Source of the DNA: DAOMNO01 sp035443885
GTDB lineage: Bacteria; Planctomycetota; Phycisphaerae; Phycisphaerales; SM1A02
Assembly: GCA_035443885.1 (NCBI GenBank)
Contig: DAOMNO010000007.1
Location: 1-64,000, forward strand
Length of the DNA: 64,000 bases
Direction of reading: 5' to 3'
The position numbers were made by a program, and so were the translations under genes. The notes below the pieces were generated by a model that saw nothing but the letters and a program-made list of their open reading frames with translations, was not told where the DNA came from and searched no databases. Below, one piece after another: positions 54,948-63,329 of the stretch (its first letter is position 1; every line of letters begins with the position of its first letter).

Positions 54948-54968
54948 GGCAGGGGTCGAACCTCTGCC
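54948..54968. other. Hairpin resembling a tRNA T-arm end
   Basis: GGCAGGGGT (54948-54956) and ACCTCTGCC (54960-54968) form a 9-bp stem with one G-U. On the minus strand it reads GAGGTTCGACCCCTGCC followed by GGGCACC, which is close to a tRNA 3' end. The rest of a cloverleaf is not present. It could be a tRNA remnant or a processing hairpin just upstream of tRNA-Asp. Confidence 0.35.
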
Positions 54969-54995
54969 AGAACGGGGAAATGTAGCACCGACGGG

Positions 54996-55022
54996 GCGGT
55001 TGTTCAAGCCCCTTGAAACCGC
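54996..55022 (-). terminator. Long hairpin after polA
   Basis: On the minus strand GCGGTTTCAAG pairs with CTTGAACAACCGC around GGG, with a two-base bulge. It lies about 40 bases past the polA stop. No U-run follows, so it is weak as an intrinsic terminator but may mark the end of the polA message. Confidence 0.4.
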
Positions 55023-55063
55023 ATCGCCATCGATTCCACCCCCATAGCCCCCCGCTGGAGCAA

Positions 55064-58024
55064 TCACTTCGCGTCAATCCAGTTCTCCGACCACGCCGCC
55101 TCCGCCTTCAGCGGCACGCGCAGGGCCATCGCAGCCTCCATCTGCTCCACCACAAACTTCGTCGCCTCATCTGCCTGCTGCGCGGGAGCCTCGAACACCA
55201 GTTCGTCGTGAATCTGCAACACCATCTTCACCGCGGGGAAACGCGCCGGCATGGCGCGGTGCAGGTCGATCATCGCCAGCTTGATGAGGTCTGCAGCGCT
55301 GCCCTGCACGACGGAGTTGATCGCCATGCGCTCACCGAGCTGCTTCTGCTGCGGGTTGCGTGCGTGAATCTGCGGAATAGCGCGGCGGCGTTTCAGCATG
55401 GTCTCCACATAGCCCTTCGATTTCGCCATGTCGATGCACTGCGCGAGGAACGCATCGATGCGATTGAAACGTGCTTTGTAATCGTGAATGATGCGTGCAG
55501 CTTCCTCCACACTCGTACCCGCACCGAGCCGCCTGGCCAAGCCGTACGCGGTAATGCCATAGACAATCCCGAAGTTCACCATCTTCGCGCTGTTGCGTTG
55601 GGTTGAAGTAACACGATCGAGCGGGATGCCATACACCTCGGCCGCGACGGCGGTGTGAATATCCTGCCCCTGTTCGAAGGCTTCGATCAGTGCGGGGTCT
55701 TCCGACAGGTGCGCGAGGATGCGCAGCTCAATCTGCGAATAGTCTGCCGTGATGAGCACGTTGCCCGGCTCCGCAACGAACGCCCTGCGAATTTCGCGGC
55801 CAACTTCCGTGCGGATGGGAATGTTCTGCAGGTTGGGGTCTGATGAACTCAGGCGACCCGTCGCAGCGACCGTCTGGTTGAAGCTCGCGTGTACACGCTT
55901 CGTTTCAGGATTAATCGCTTCCTTCAGCGCGACGAGATACGTGTTCACCAGCTTCGTCAACTGGCGATACTCCACGATCAATCGCGGCAGATCACTCTCC
56001 ACCGCTTCATCCGCAGCGAGTTTCTCCAAGACTTCAACATCTGTGGACGGGCCGGTCTTTCCTCGCTTGAGCGGCTTGATGCCGAGGCCGGGCGGTTCCT
56101 GATCGGGCTTGTTGAACAGCACGGCCGCAAGCTGCTTGGGTGAATCCGGATTGAACGGAAATGGAGCCGCATTGGAGATTTCCCGCCTCAGCGTGTTGAT
56201 TCGCTTCGCAAGATTCTCACGCTGACGATCAAGTTCATCGGGATCAACGCGGATGCCGTTCCATTCCAGTTCCGCCAGCACTTCCACCAGCGGCATCTCA
56301 AGATTCTCGAACAGATCGGTCAGGCCCATCGCCTTGATCTGCGGCGCGAGCACATCATGCAGCCGCAGCGTGATGTCTGCGTCTTCAGCAGCATAGGGCA
56401 CTGCCATTGAAAGCGGCGCTTCATCGAATCGCCTTTGCTGCTTGCCCTTGCCGATCAGTGCGTCGATCGGAATGCACGTATGGTTGAGCAGCGCAAGCGC
56501 GAGCACATCCATGCGATGGCTGGAGCGTGAAGCATCGATAACGTAGCTGGCGATCATCGTGTCAAAGCCGCGAAAGCCAACGTTCTTCGCTGTAGATGCC
56601 GGCGCGATGCGCACACCATGCCTTCGCAGCACATTGAGATCGAACTTCAGGTTGTGACCGATCTTCAGCGTACTCCCATCTTCCAGAATCGGGCGCAGCC
56701 GGTCGATGACGGTCGCTGTGTCCAGATGCGTCTGCGGCTCAGGCGATCGCACCGGAATGTAGTACGCCTCGTGAGTCTTCAGTGCGATGCTGATGCCGCA
56801 CAAGTTCGCGCTGACGGGTGAAAGCGAATCCGTTTCGGTGTCGATCGCGAACCGCTCGCATGAGCGCAATCGCTTGATGAGCGCATCAAGCTGCTTGAGC
56901 GTGGAAACGCAGTGATAGTCGCCGGGATCAGTTGGCGTAAACAATAAAGTCGCCGTCTCGCCGGTTTGTGCTTGTTCCTCTTGCGGTTCAGTTCCGCCGA
57001 AGAGTGAGTCTGCGAAACCGTCTGTCGTGCGGTTTGCCGCAAGCGCGGGCTGGGAATCGCGTCGCGATGCTGCAGATTGCGCGGGTGTGCCGATCGGCGC
57101 ACCAGTGATCTTCGCGAGCTCATCAGGAAAGCGATTGAAACCAAGTTCACGAAACACCGCGAGCATTGCTTCCGTGGGAAGTCTGGCCACATCCACACGC
57201 GCCCGCTCCAGATCGAACTCAATCGGCAGATCGTCCTTCAGCGTAACAAGCTGCTTCGAGATATTCAGCACATCCCCCGCAGCGTGAAGGTTCTCGCGTT
57301 GCTTGCCTTTCAGTTCATCCTGATGTGCGAGCAGATTCTCAAGCGAGCCGTACTTGAGAATAAGCTGTGAAGCGGTTTTCGGTCCGATGCCTTGCACACC
57401 GGGAATGTTGTCCGATGTATCACCCATTAGCGCGAGGATGTCGCGCACGTGTTGCGGCTGGACACCTTCCACGCCGAACACATCCGCCGCCGTAACCGAC
57501 GAATCCTTATGTACGTCGAACAACTCAACTCGATCATTCAGAAGCTGTGTGAGGTCTTTGTCTTTTGAGACAATGCGAATCTTCAGGTTCGGCTGTTCGC
57601 GTTTGAGACGCTTGACAATGGATGCGATCACGTCGTCCGCTTCGACAGTCTCCTCACCGAAGACCGGAATCCCCATCAGCTCCATCACCTTCAGGCATCG
57701 ATCAATCTGCGGGCGCAGCTCTTCCGGCGGTTCCTCACGGTGCGCCTTGTACGCAGGATAAATCTCGCTGCGGAAGGTTTCCTTATCGCCTGAAACGTCG
57801 ATGACGACGGCGAGATAGTCCGGCTTGTATTCGCGCAACAGTTTGAGCAACATGCCGACGTAGCCGTATGTCATGTTCGTCGGCTCGCCGGTGACGGGGC
57901 TGGTCATTCGCGTGCGGATGGCGAAGTACGCGCGGAAGAACTGCGCGTGCCCGTCGATGAGATACAAGGTCTTCACTGCCGACTCAGCCATGCTGTGCAG
58001 TGTAGCCGCGAGGCGAAGCGGCAT
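55064..58024 (-). CDS. polA: DNA polymerase I
   Basis: This 986-residue enzyme has all three activities. The N-terminal 5'-3' exonuclease has LIDGHAQFFRAYFAI, RIVSKDKDLTQLLND and ALMGDTSDNIPGVQGIGPKT. The proofreading exonuclease appears intact: RFAIDTETDSLSPV, KIGHNLKFDLNVLR and YAAEDADITLRLHDVL. The polymerase domain has DYSQIELRILAHLSEDPALI and QIHDELVFEAP. GGAG seven bases before the ATG at 58024 supports that start, which overlaps the methyltransferase end by 41 bases. An ATG at 57991 is the alternative. Confidence 0.96.
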   Translation of the reverse strand: MPLRLAATLHSMAESAVKTLYLIDGHAQFFRAYFAIRTRMTSPVTGEPTNMTYGYVGMLLKLLREYKPDYLAVVIDVSGDKETFRSEIYPAYKAHREEPPEELRPQIDRCLKVMELMGIPVFGEETVEADDVIASIVKRLKREQPNLKIRIVSKDKDLTQLLNDRVELFDVHKDSSVTAADVFGVEGVQPQHVRDILALMGDTSDNIPGVQGIGPKTASQLILKYGSLENLLAHQDELKGKQRENLHAAGDVLNISKQLVTLKDDLPIEFDLERARVDVARLPTEAMLAVFRELGFNRFPDELAKITGAPIGTPAQSAASRRDSQPALAANRTTDGFADSLFGGTEPQEEQAQTGETATLLFTPTDPGDYHCVSTLKQLDALIKRLRSCERFAIDTETDSLSPVSANLCGISIALKTHEAYYIPVRSPEPQTHLDTATVIDRLRPILEDGSTLKIGHNLKFDLNVLRRHGVRIAPASTAKNVGFRGFDTMIASYVIDASRSSHRMDVLALALLNHTCIPIDALIGKGKQQRRFDEAPLSMAVPYAAEDADITLRLHDVLAPQIKAMGLTDLFENLEMPLVEVLAELEWNGIRVDPDELDRQRENLAKRINTLRREISNAAPFPFNPDSPKQLAAVLFNKPDQEPPGLGIKPLKRGKTGPSTDVEVLEKLAADEAVESDLPRLIVEYRQLTKLVNTYLVALKEAINPETKRVHASFNQTVAATGRLSSSDPNLQNIPIRTEVGREIRRAFVAEPGNVLITADYSQIELRILAHLSEDPALIEAFEQGQDIHTAVAAEVYGIPLDRVTSTQRNSAKMVNFGIVYGITAYGLARRLGAGTSVEEAARIIHDYKARFNRIDAFLAQCIDMAKSKGYVETMLKRRRAIPQIHARNPQQKQLGERMAINSVVQGSAADLIKLAMIDLHRAMPARFPAVKMVLQIHDELVFEAPAQQADEATKFVVEQMEAAMALRVPLKAEAAWSENWIDAK

Positions 58025-58841
58025 GCGTCTGCTCCAATTTCCGCAGCACCATCATGTGAGGCGAAACCAGCAGAGGCCTCAATGTGCGCTGCAGGCCGCC
58101 CTGCCACCCCTGCCATCGCTTCGGGGCACGGTAGGTCGTCGCGGATGCAATCTCGAACCCTGTACGACGAGCGCGTTCTTCCAATCCTCTGCCCGTGAAA
58201 AACCACAGATGTCCGCGAAAGTAGCCGAGCCTCAGCCCACTCAGCGCGCGAAAGATCGGCAATAGCGGCGCGGCACTCACATTGCACGTTACATATGCCA
58301 CGCCGCCCGGCTCCAGACATCGCCACACTTCCGCCAGCACCGCATCCGGCTGCGCAACGTGATCGATCATGTTCGCCAGCACTGCGTGCGTGAACGCGCC
58401 GTCCGCGAACGGCAGCCGCTCGCCCATCGTGCACGCCCAGCGAACATCGCCATGCACGAGCATGCCGTGCCTGCTCAACTCAACCGCCAGCGGCTCAGCG
58501 GCGCACTTCACGGCTGCATCGAAATAGTGAATTTCCGCGTGGCCTGCCGTGCCAATCTGAAGCACGCGGCTGCTCGGTTCTATCGGCCGATGTGGCTGGA
58601 CACGAGATGTGATCGTCCTCACCCCGTTGCGATACATCGCTTCGCGCTTCTGTGGCGTCGATTCGTCCTGTTTCCAGAACTGCATCTCATACCGCTGCGC
58701 TTCCGCCCAGCGGCGAGGGGCTTCATCGCGAAAATCCGCGACGCCGCCCACAATCGGAAACTCTCGTCTGCATGTGGCGCATTGCAGCGAATCACCCTGC
58801 TCAAGGAGCGGCGCGTGATCGACCGGGCACACGAACGACAT
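57984..58841 (-). CDS. SAM-dependent methyltransferase with Cys4 zinc-ribbon-like start
   Basis: This 285-residue protein starts FVCPVDHAPLLEQGDSLQCA then TCRREFPIVGGVADFR, a Trm112-like four-Cys ribbon. The methyltransferase fold has LQIGTAGHAEIHYFDA, PFADGAFTHAVLANMIDHVA and VWRCLEPGGVAYVTC. The first motif is atypical for a SAM site (IGTAGHA instead of GxGxG), so activity is uncertain. The start at 58841 is chosen so that the Cys ribbon is N-terminal. Another ATG at 58895 lies five bases after the upstream gene. The substrate is unknown. Confidence 0.78.
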   Translation of the reverse strand: MSFVCPVDHAPLLEQGDSLQCATCRREFPIVGGVADFRDEAPRRWAEAQRYEMQFWKQDESTPQKREAMYRNGVRTITSRVQPHRPIEPSSRVLQIGTAGHAEIHYFDAAVKCAAEPLAVELSRHGMLVHGDVRWACTMGERLPFADGAFTHAVLANMIDHVAQPDAVLAEVWRCLEPGGVAYVTCNVSAAPLLPIFRALSGLRLGYFRGHLWFFTGRGLEERARRTGFEIASATTYRAPKRWQGWQGGLQRTLRPLLVSPHMMVLRKLEQTHAASPRGYTAQHG

Positions 58842-58900
58842 CGCAATCGCCTGTGACGAAGTTGGCTCGATGCAGGTCGTCAACAAAGGCTCCATCGCAG

Positions 58901-60127
58901 CTACCCCGCTGCGTGTGACGGGTTGGAGACGGTTCGGTCGTACAAATCTCGCAGCGCCGCAATGTACGCCTCGCCAGGCGTTTCACGCCGCCGCGCCATC
59001 ACAGCATGCATCACGTCTGTAAACTTCTCAAAGCGATACGTGCGCTCACCTTCGTCCGTGATCCACGCGAACCGCTTCGTGTACGCAGGGGGCGGCGTAC
59101 TGCTTGCGATCATCGCACCGGTGCCCAACACCGTGCCGGTCATGATGCGTGTATTGATGGCGAACTTCACATGATCGCCCACGATCGCCCCGAGGAACGT
59201 CAGCCCGGTGCGCTGGCGCGGCCCATCGGGTTCAAGGCGCATCGGGACTTCGCCGTAGGTGTTGAGCAGGTTGGAGTTGGTTGTTCCCGCACCGAAGTTC
59301 ACCCATTTGCCCACCCATGAATCGCCGAGATGACCGTCATGCGCCTTGTTGGCGCAGCCTTGAAAGATGGTCGCGCCAACTTCGCCGCCCACTTTGCAGT
59401 TCGGCCCGATGACCGTGTTCGCCTTGATAAGAGCACGATCAATGACCGTTGAATCCGGCCCGACGGCGCACGGCCCGCACAGCACTGCATTCGGGCGAAT
59501 GACCGCACGCTCCTGTACGACGATGGGGCCGTGTGTGGCGTCAAACACGACGCCAGGAAACACCTTCGCCGTAACGTGCAGCTCAATCGGATGATCGCCG
59601 ACGGAATTCACCGTCGTAGCGGGCACGCGCGCATCAAGCATGCGCGTTTCTAAAATATCGCGCGTAACAATCTTCCATGCCAGCGAGAGAATGTCCCACG
59701 GATGGCGATACAGCACGCGCTCCGTGTGCGCGATGCGCTCGATGCGCTCGTGCAGTTCGCCCGTTTCAAGAAAATACTGCGCATCGGACCGGCGCATGAC
59801 CGCTGCGATCACATCGCCCGTCTCCGCTTCCACCAGTGCCTGACCCGGTTCCGGGGTGAGCTTCGCATCCGGCAGTGACCAACGACCGTTGACCAGATAC
59901 AACACTTCATCATCCGTCGGAAACTCGTTCACTGGCGCGTCCGCTCGTTCCGCGACCATTGCGCGGAGTCGCGTCGGCACCCAGTAGGCTGCAAGTGTCT
60001 TGGGCCGGTGCGCTGCCAGCCGCCGTGCGGTGGTCAACATGCCTGTGCGCAGCTCGAAGCTCGCGCGCAGATCGGTCATGGGACCGAACCGCCCGCGGTC
60101 GTCATCGAAGATGATCATCCGCCGCAT
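58901..60127 (-). CDS. Putative sugar nucleotidyltransferase with left-handed beta-helix
   Basis: This is a 408-residue protein. The N-terminus (MIIFDDDRGRFGPMTDLRAS) and the short domain with EVLYLVNGRWSLPDAKL match the GlmU-like NTP_transf_4 group. From about 180 a hexapeptide-repeat beta helix is clear: VVFDATHGPIVVQERAVIRP, AVGPDSTVIDRALIKANTVI, CKVGGEVGATIFQGCANKAH, GSWVGKWVNFGAGTTNSNLL. It may transfer a nucleotidyl or acetyl group to a sugar. The substrate is unknown. It lies 98 bases after mreD and may be co-transcribed with the mre genes. Confidence 0.83.
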   Translation of the reverse strand: MRRMIIFDDDRGRFGPMTDLRASFELRTGMLTTARRLAAHRPKTLAAYWVPTRLRAMVAERADAPVNEFPTDDEVLYLVNGRWSLPDAKLTPEPGQALVEAETGDVIAAVMRRSDAQYFLETGELHERIERIAHTERVLYRHPWDILSLAWKIVTRDILETRMLDARVPATTVNSVGDHPIELHVTAKVFPGVVFDATHGPIVVQERAVIRPNAVLCGPCAVGPDSTVIDRALIKANTVIGPNCKVGGEVGATIFQGCANKAHDGHLGDSWVGKWVNFGAGTTNSNLLNTYGEVPMRLEPDGPRQRTGLTFLGAIVGDHVKFAINTRIMTGTVLGTGAMIASSTPPPAYTKRFAWITDEGERTYRFEKFTDVMHAVMARRRETPGEAYIAALRDLYDRTVSNPSHAAG

Positions 60128-60225
60128 GAAAATACTGTAACACGGGCGCCGGTTTCAGGTGTGAGGCCGTGCGTTGGAAGGCGCCACCTGCACCGCACGG
60201 GACAGGAACACGACGCACACAGCGG

Positions 60226-60807
60226 TTATCTCCACAGCGCGCGGCGGTGGTGGCCGGGCTGGAAGCCCCACAAAGGCGTTGTCAGCAGAAGCACCCAGCC
60301 GAGCGGCACACCAAGCAGCGCGGTGTACACGCCGATGCCAAGCTGGCGCATCAGCTCCCGCGCGGGCGAGCCGTGCATGAAATACTCCGTCGGTTCGCCA
60401 TACCACGAACGAATGACGAAGACCATGATGATGACTAATCCTGCTGCGAAGGTGGCAGCGAAGCTCAGCGCGCCGATCGTAATCGCCCGCTGGCGGAACA
60501 CCATCGTGCGAAGCTGCAGCAGAAGCAGCCCCGCGAACACATAACCCAGCGCGTGCGGCCCGATGACATACACGCTCGGTGCGACATCGCCCTGACTGAG
60601 CGGGTGCATGAGGTCCATCATCACGCCCAGCGTGAGCGCTGCAAACATCGCCGCAAGCCGCGTGGCGAACATGCAGATGTACACCAGCAGGCAGATCACA
60701 ATGTTCGGCCCAATACCCGCAACAGCGGGCAGCGTGAACACACCCATGAAGCCGCCGTCCAGTGCGAGCATGATGAACGCGAAGATGATGAAGATCGTCC
60801 ATCTCAT
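60226..60807 (-). CDS. mreD: Rod-shape determining protein MreD
   Basis: This 193-residue membrane protein has five to six helices (WTIFIIFAFIMLALDGGFMG, NIVICLLVYICMFATRLAAM and others) and the GVMMDLMHPLSQGDVAP loop typical of MreD. It overlaps mreC by four bases. MreD helps organise the MreBCD elongation complex at the inner membrane. The order mreB-mreC-mreD and the length support the name although MreD sequences vary. Confidence 0.83.
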   Translation of the reverse strand: MRWTIFIIFAFIMLALDGGFMGVFTLPAVAGIGPNIVICLLVYICMFATRLAAMFAALTLGVMMDLMHPLSQGDVAPSVYVIGPHALGYVFAGLLLLQLRTMVFRQRAITIGALSFAATFAAGLVIIMVFVIRSWYGEPTEYFMHGSPARELMRQLGIGVYTALLGVPLGWVLLLTTPLWGFQPGHHRRALWR

Positions 60808-61676
60808 CGCGATGCACCTCGCTCTGATCCGCCGGGCATCTCGACACGCAGCGTAACGCTCGCCAGTTCGTTCACCTGATAGCGCGGCCTGACGATGATG
60901 GTGTTCTTGAGAGGCTGGCTGTCATTTCGGCTGACCGACTCAACAACGCCGATGACGGATGCCGACGCTGAAACAGGCCACGCGGTATCGCTCAGACGAA
61001 CGACATCACCCTGCGCAACGGGGTGAATATGTTCGACATGGCCCACCAGCGTGCCATCCGCGCGGGGCGTGAGCAGCACGCGCGGGGCAGATGCGGCGGA
61101 TGCTGCTGGCATATCACGGGGGAGTATGATGCCTCGAACGTCGGGATAGGCGCCAAGCGGCAACAGTTCGCTCGCCAGCGGACTGACATCGGTAACGCGG
61201 CCCAGCAGATGATCGCCGCCATAGACGGCGACCGTGCCGACTGTAACGCCATGCCGCGCCCCGCGATTGAGTTGAACGGACGCCCATGGGCCACGCGCAT
61301 CGCGACGGGTGATGCTCGCCACCATGCGTTGAATGGGCACGCCCAGAATCTCAGGCGGCACCTGCTGCAATTGGGTGATCTGTTCCTCAAGCTCCGCCAC
61401 ACGAAGCTGCTCCGCGCGATACAGCCGCTCGTAGATATCGCGCTGTTCAAGCAGACTGCGCTCGACATCGCTGGACGCGCCAGTTCGATCCGTCGGCGGC
61501 CTGAGCCATGTCGCCACGGAAACGCCCGCGTGGCCGAACGGCGTGAACGGCACATTCACGATGCGAGCGATGTCGCGCGTCCAGCCGAGCCACCGCGACG
61601 GCGCAAAGGCGAGCGCGATGATGATCGCCATCGCGACGAAAAACACCCGCTGCGGCCTGTTGAAGTGGCGTGACAT
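60804..61676 (-). CDS. mreC: Rod-shape determining protein MreC
   Basis: This 290-residue protein has one N-terminal helix (RVFFVAMAIIIALAFAPSRW), a coiled coil with LLEQRDIYERLYRAEQLRVA, and the periplasmic beta domains with VASITRRDARGPWASVQLNR and GVTVGTVAVYGGDHLLGRVT. MreC scaffolds the cell-wall elongation complex. Its ATG sits directly after the AAACGTC repeat arm, and there is no obvious Shine-Dalgarno, so translation may depend on structure or on coupling from upstream. Confidence 0.88.
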   Translation of the reverse strand: MSRHFNRPQRVFFVAMAIIIALAFAPSRWLGWTRDIARIVNVPFTPFGHAGVSVATWLRPPTDRTGASSDVERSLLEQRDIYERLYRAEQLRVAELEEQITQLQQVPPEILGVPIQRMVASITRRDARGPWASVQLNRGARHGVTVGTVAVYGGDHLLGRVTDVSPLASELLPLGAYPDVRGIILPRDMPAASAASAPRVLLTPRADGTLVGHVEHIHPVAQGDVVRLSDTAWPVSASASVIGVVESVSRNDSQPLKNTIIVRPRYQVNELASVTLRVEMPGGSERGASR

Positions 61677-61685
61677 GAAACGCTA

Positions 61686-61841
61686 AAACGTCCAACCGTC
61701 GAAACGTCCGAACATCGAAAGAGATCGGTCTGAGCGTAGCCGAATGATCTTGGCGCCGCCTGCAAGAACGAACGATTGCATCATCGCACCGAAGCGCGAG
61801 GCTTGACTTTGACGTTGAGAGGTTACGACGTTTGGACGTTT
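61686..61841. repeat. AAACGTC inverted-repeat element, locus 2 (mreB-mreC gap)
   Basis: AAACGTCCAACCGTCGAAAC (61686-61705) and GTTACGACGTTTGGACGTTT (61822-61841) are reverse complements at 18 of 20 positions. They bracket the gap from the mreB stop to the mreC start. Locus 1 at 9957-10074 has arms of the same type and the same placement between two minus-strand genes. Confidence 0.62.
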
Positions 61842-61849
61842 CCCGTGCA

Positions 61850-62902
61850 TCACACGTCATCCATGTCGGATTCCATGGTGGCTTTCCATTCCTCGAGGTT
61901 TTCGAGGTAAATGCTCGTGCCGCGAGCCACACATGTCATGGGATCATCCGCGATGCGCACATCCAGCCCGGTGGCGTTGGCGATGACCACGTCCAGCCCG
62001 CGCAGCAGCGCACCGCCGCCCGCAAGGCAGATGCCGTTGTCCACAAGGTCGGCTGCGAGTTCCGGTTCGGCCCGCTCCAGCGTGCGTTTCACCGTCTCAA
62101 TGATCGCGCTGACCGGCTCCTGCAAGGCTTCGCGTATTTCCTCGCTGGTAACAACCGTTTTGCGCGGCAGGCCGGAGACGTTGTCCCGGCCGCGCACTTC
62201 CATGTTCTGCGGCTCGCCAACAGGCGCAGCGGAACCGATGTCGATCTTGATGCGCTCCGCCGTCTGCTCGCCGATTGTCAGGTTGTATGCCTTCTTCATG
62301 TGGTTGATGATCGCTTCATCCAGATCATCACCCGCGACGCGCACGGATTCACATGTAGCGATGTCGGCCAGACTCATAATGGCGACTTCTGTTGTGCCGC
62401 CGCCGATATCGACAATCATCGACGCCGTCGGCTCGACGATGGGCAGGCCCGCGCCGATACCCGCCGCCATCGGCTCTTCAACCAGATAAACGCGCCGCGC
62501 ACCGGCGCGCTCTGCGGAATCCAGCACGGCGCGCTTCTCCACCGCGGTGATACCCGAAGGCACTGCGATCACGACGCGCGGCCCAAAGATGCGGCTGCGG
62601 CCATTCACCTTGCGGATGAAATAGCTCAGCATCGCCTCGGTGATTTCAAAGTCGCTGATGACGCCGTCCTTCAGGGGACGAATCGCCGAAATGCTGCCGG
62701 GCGTCTTGCCCAACATTTCCTTGGCCGCCCAGCCGACGGCGGTGCCGTTGTTAAGAACGCGGTTGGTGCCTCGCTTGACGGCGACGACCGACGGCTCGTT
62801 GAGCACGATGCCTTCGCCTCGCACGCAAACGAGCGTGTTGCACGTTCCCAGGTCGATTCCCATATCGACGCTGAACCAGCCTAGGAGACTATCCAGAAAC
62901 AC
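61850..62902 (-). CDS. mreB: Actin-like rod-shape protein MreB
   Basis: This is a 350-residue actin-family ATPase. MGIDLGTCNTLVCVRGEGIV (phosphate 1), ADPM-type MIVDIGGGTTEVAIMSLADI (phosphate 2) and NGICLAGGGALLRGLDVVIA (adenosine) are complete. FLDSLLGWFSV at the start is a plausible membrane-binding helix. MreB filaments guide cell-wall synthesis. It heads the mreBCD run. The 173-base gap to mreC holds the AAACGTC repeat. Confidence 0.95.
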   Translation of the reverse strand: MFLDSLLGWFSVDMGIDLGTCNTLVCVRGEGIVLNEPSVVAVKRGTNRVLNNGTAVGWAAKEMLGKTPGSISAIRPLKDGVISDFEITEAMLSYFIRKVNGRSRIFGPRVVIAVPSGITAVEKRAVLDSAERAGARRVYLVEEPMAAGIGAGLPIVEPTASMIVDIGGGTTEVAIMSLADIATCESVRVAGDDLDEAIINHMKKAYNLTIGEQTAERIKIDIGSAAPVGEPQNMEVRGRDNVSGLPRKTVVTSEEIREALQEPVSAIIETVKRTLERAEPELAADLVDNGICLAGGGALLRGLDVVIANATGLDVRIADDPMTCVARGTSIYLENLEEWKATMESDMDDV

Positions 62903-63036
62903 TAATAATCACTCCATTCGGGGGATGAGATGAGCCTGAGTGTAGGCGATCGTCAGGATTATGGGAATCTGGGGAAACCCGTCGGAAACGGTTCGCCAAC
63001 CCGGAATCGGCAAAAGGCGGGGCTTGCGATGAATAA

Positions 63037-63064
63037 CAACGCCGGCCAATCGAGGCCGGCGTTG
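63037..63064 (-). terminator. Intrinsic terminator of the 61-residue membrane protein gene
   Basis: On the minus strand CAACGCCGGCC pairs perfectly with GGCCGGCGTTG around TCGATT and is followed by TTATTC. It lies 29 bases past the small gene's stop. Confidence 0.78.
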
Positions 63065-63092
63065 CCAAAATCAGAAGTGAAGGCGGGGCCGC

Positions 63093-63278
63093 TCAGCGGG
63101 ACTCGACCAGCTTGAGCATGCCGCCACTACCGCCGCGATCTGCTGCGGAGTGGTCGATGTTCTTGAGGGCCATCAGCGAGACGCCTGCGACCAGCACCAC
63201 AAATGCAGCGCAAAGCAGGCCGGTATAGACATCAAGCTCTCCCCCGCTTCGTCGGACTGGTGCGTTGAACTGGCTCAT
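63093..63278 (-). CDS. Small single-pass membrane protein
   Basis: This is a 61-residue protein with GGAG six bases before the ATG. A hydrophilic start (MSQFNAPVRRSGGELDVYTG) is followed by one helix (LLCAAFVVLVAGVSLMAL) and a Gly/Ser tail ending in LKLVESR. The ribosome site and the terminator after it argue for a real gene. It lies 51 bases downstream of the coiled-coil gene and probably shares its transcript. No family known to me. Confidence 0.72.
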   Translation of the reverse strand: MSQFNAPVRRSGGELDVYTGLLCAAFVVLVAGVSLMALKNIDHSAADRGGSGGMLKLVESR

Positions 63279-63329
63279 GGGAACTCCGGGCAGATGGAAT
63301 GCGTGTGCTCAGCGTCGAGGGTTTGGCGA

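Noticed and set aside
62930..63115. 61-codon plus-strand open frame next to mreB
   Set aside because: It crosses the terminator hairpin at 63037-63064 and the end of the small minus-strand gene. No family and no clear ribosome site.
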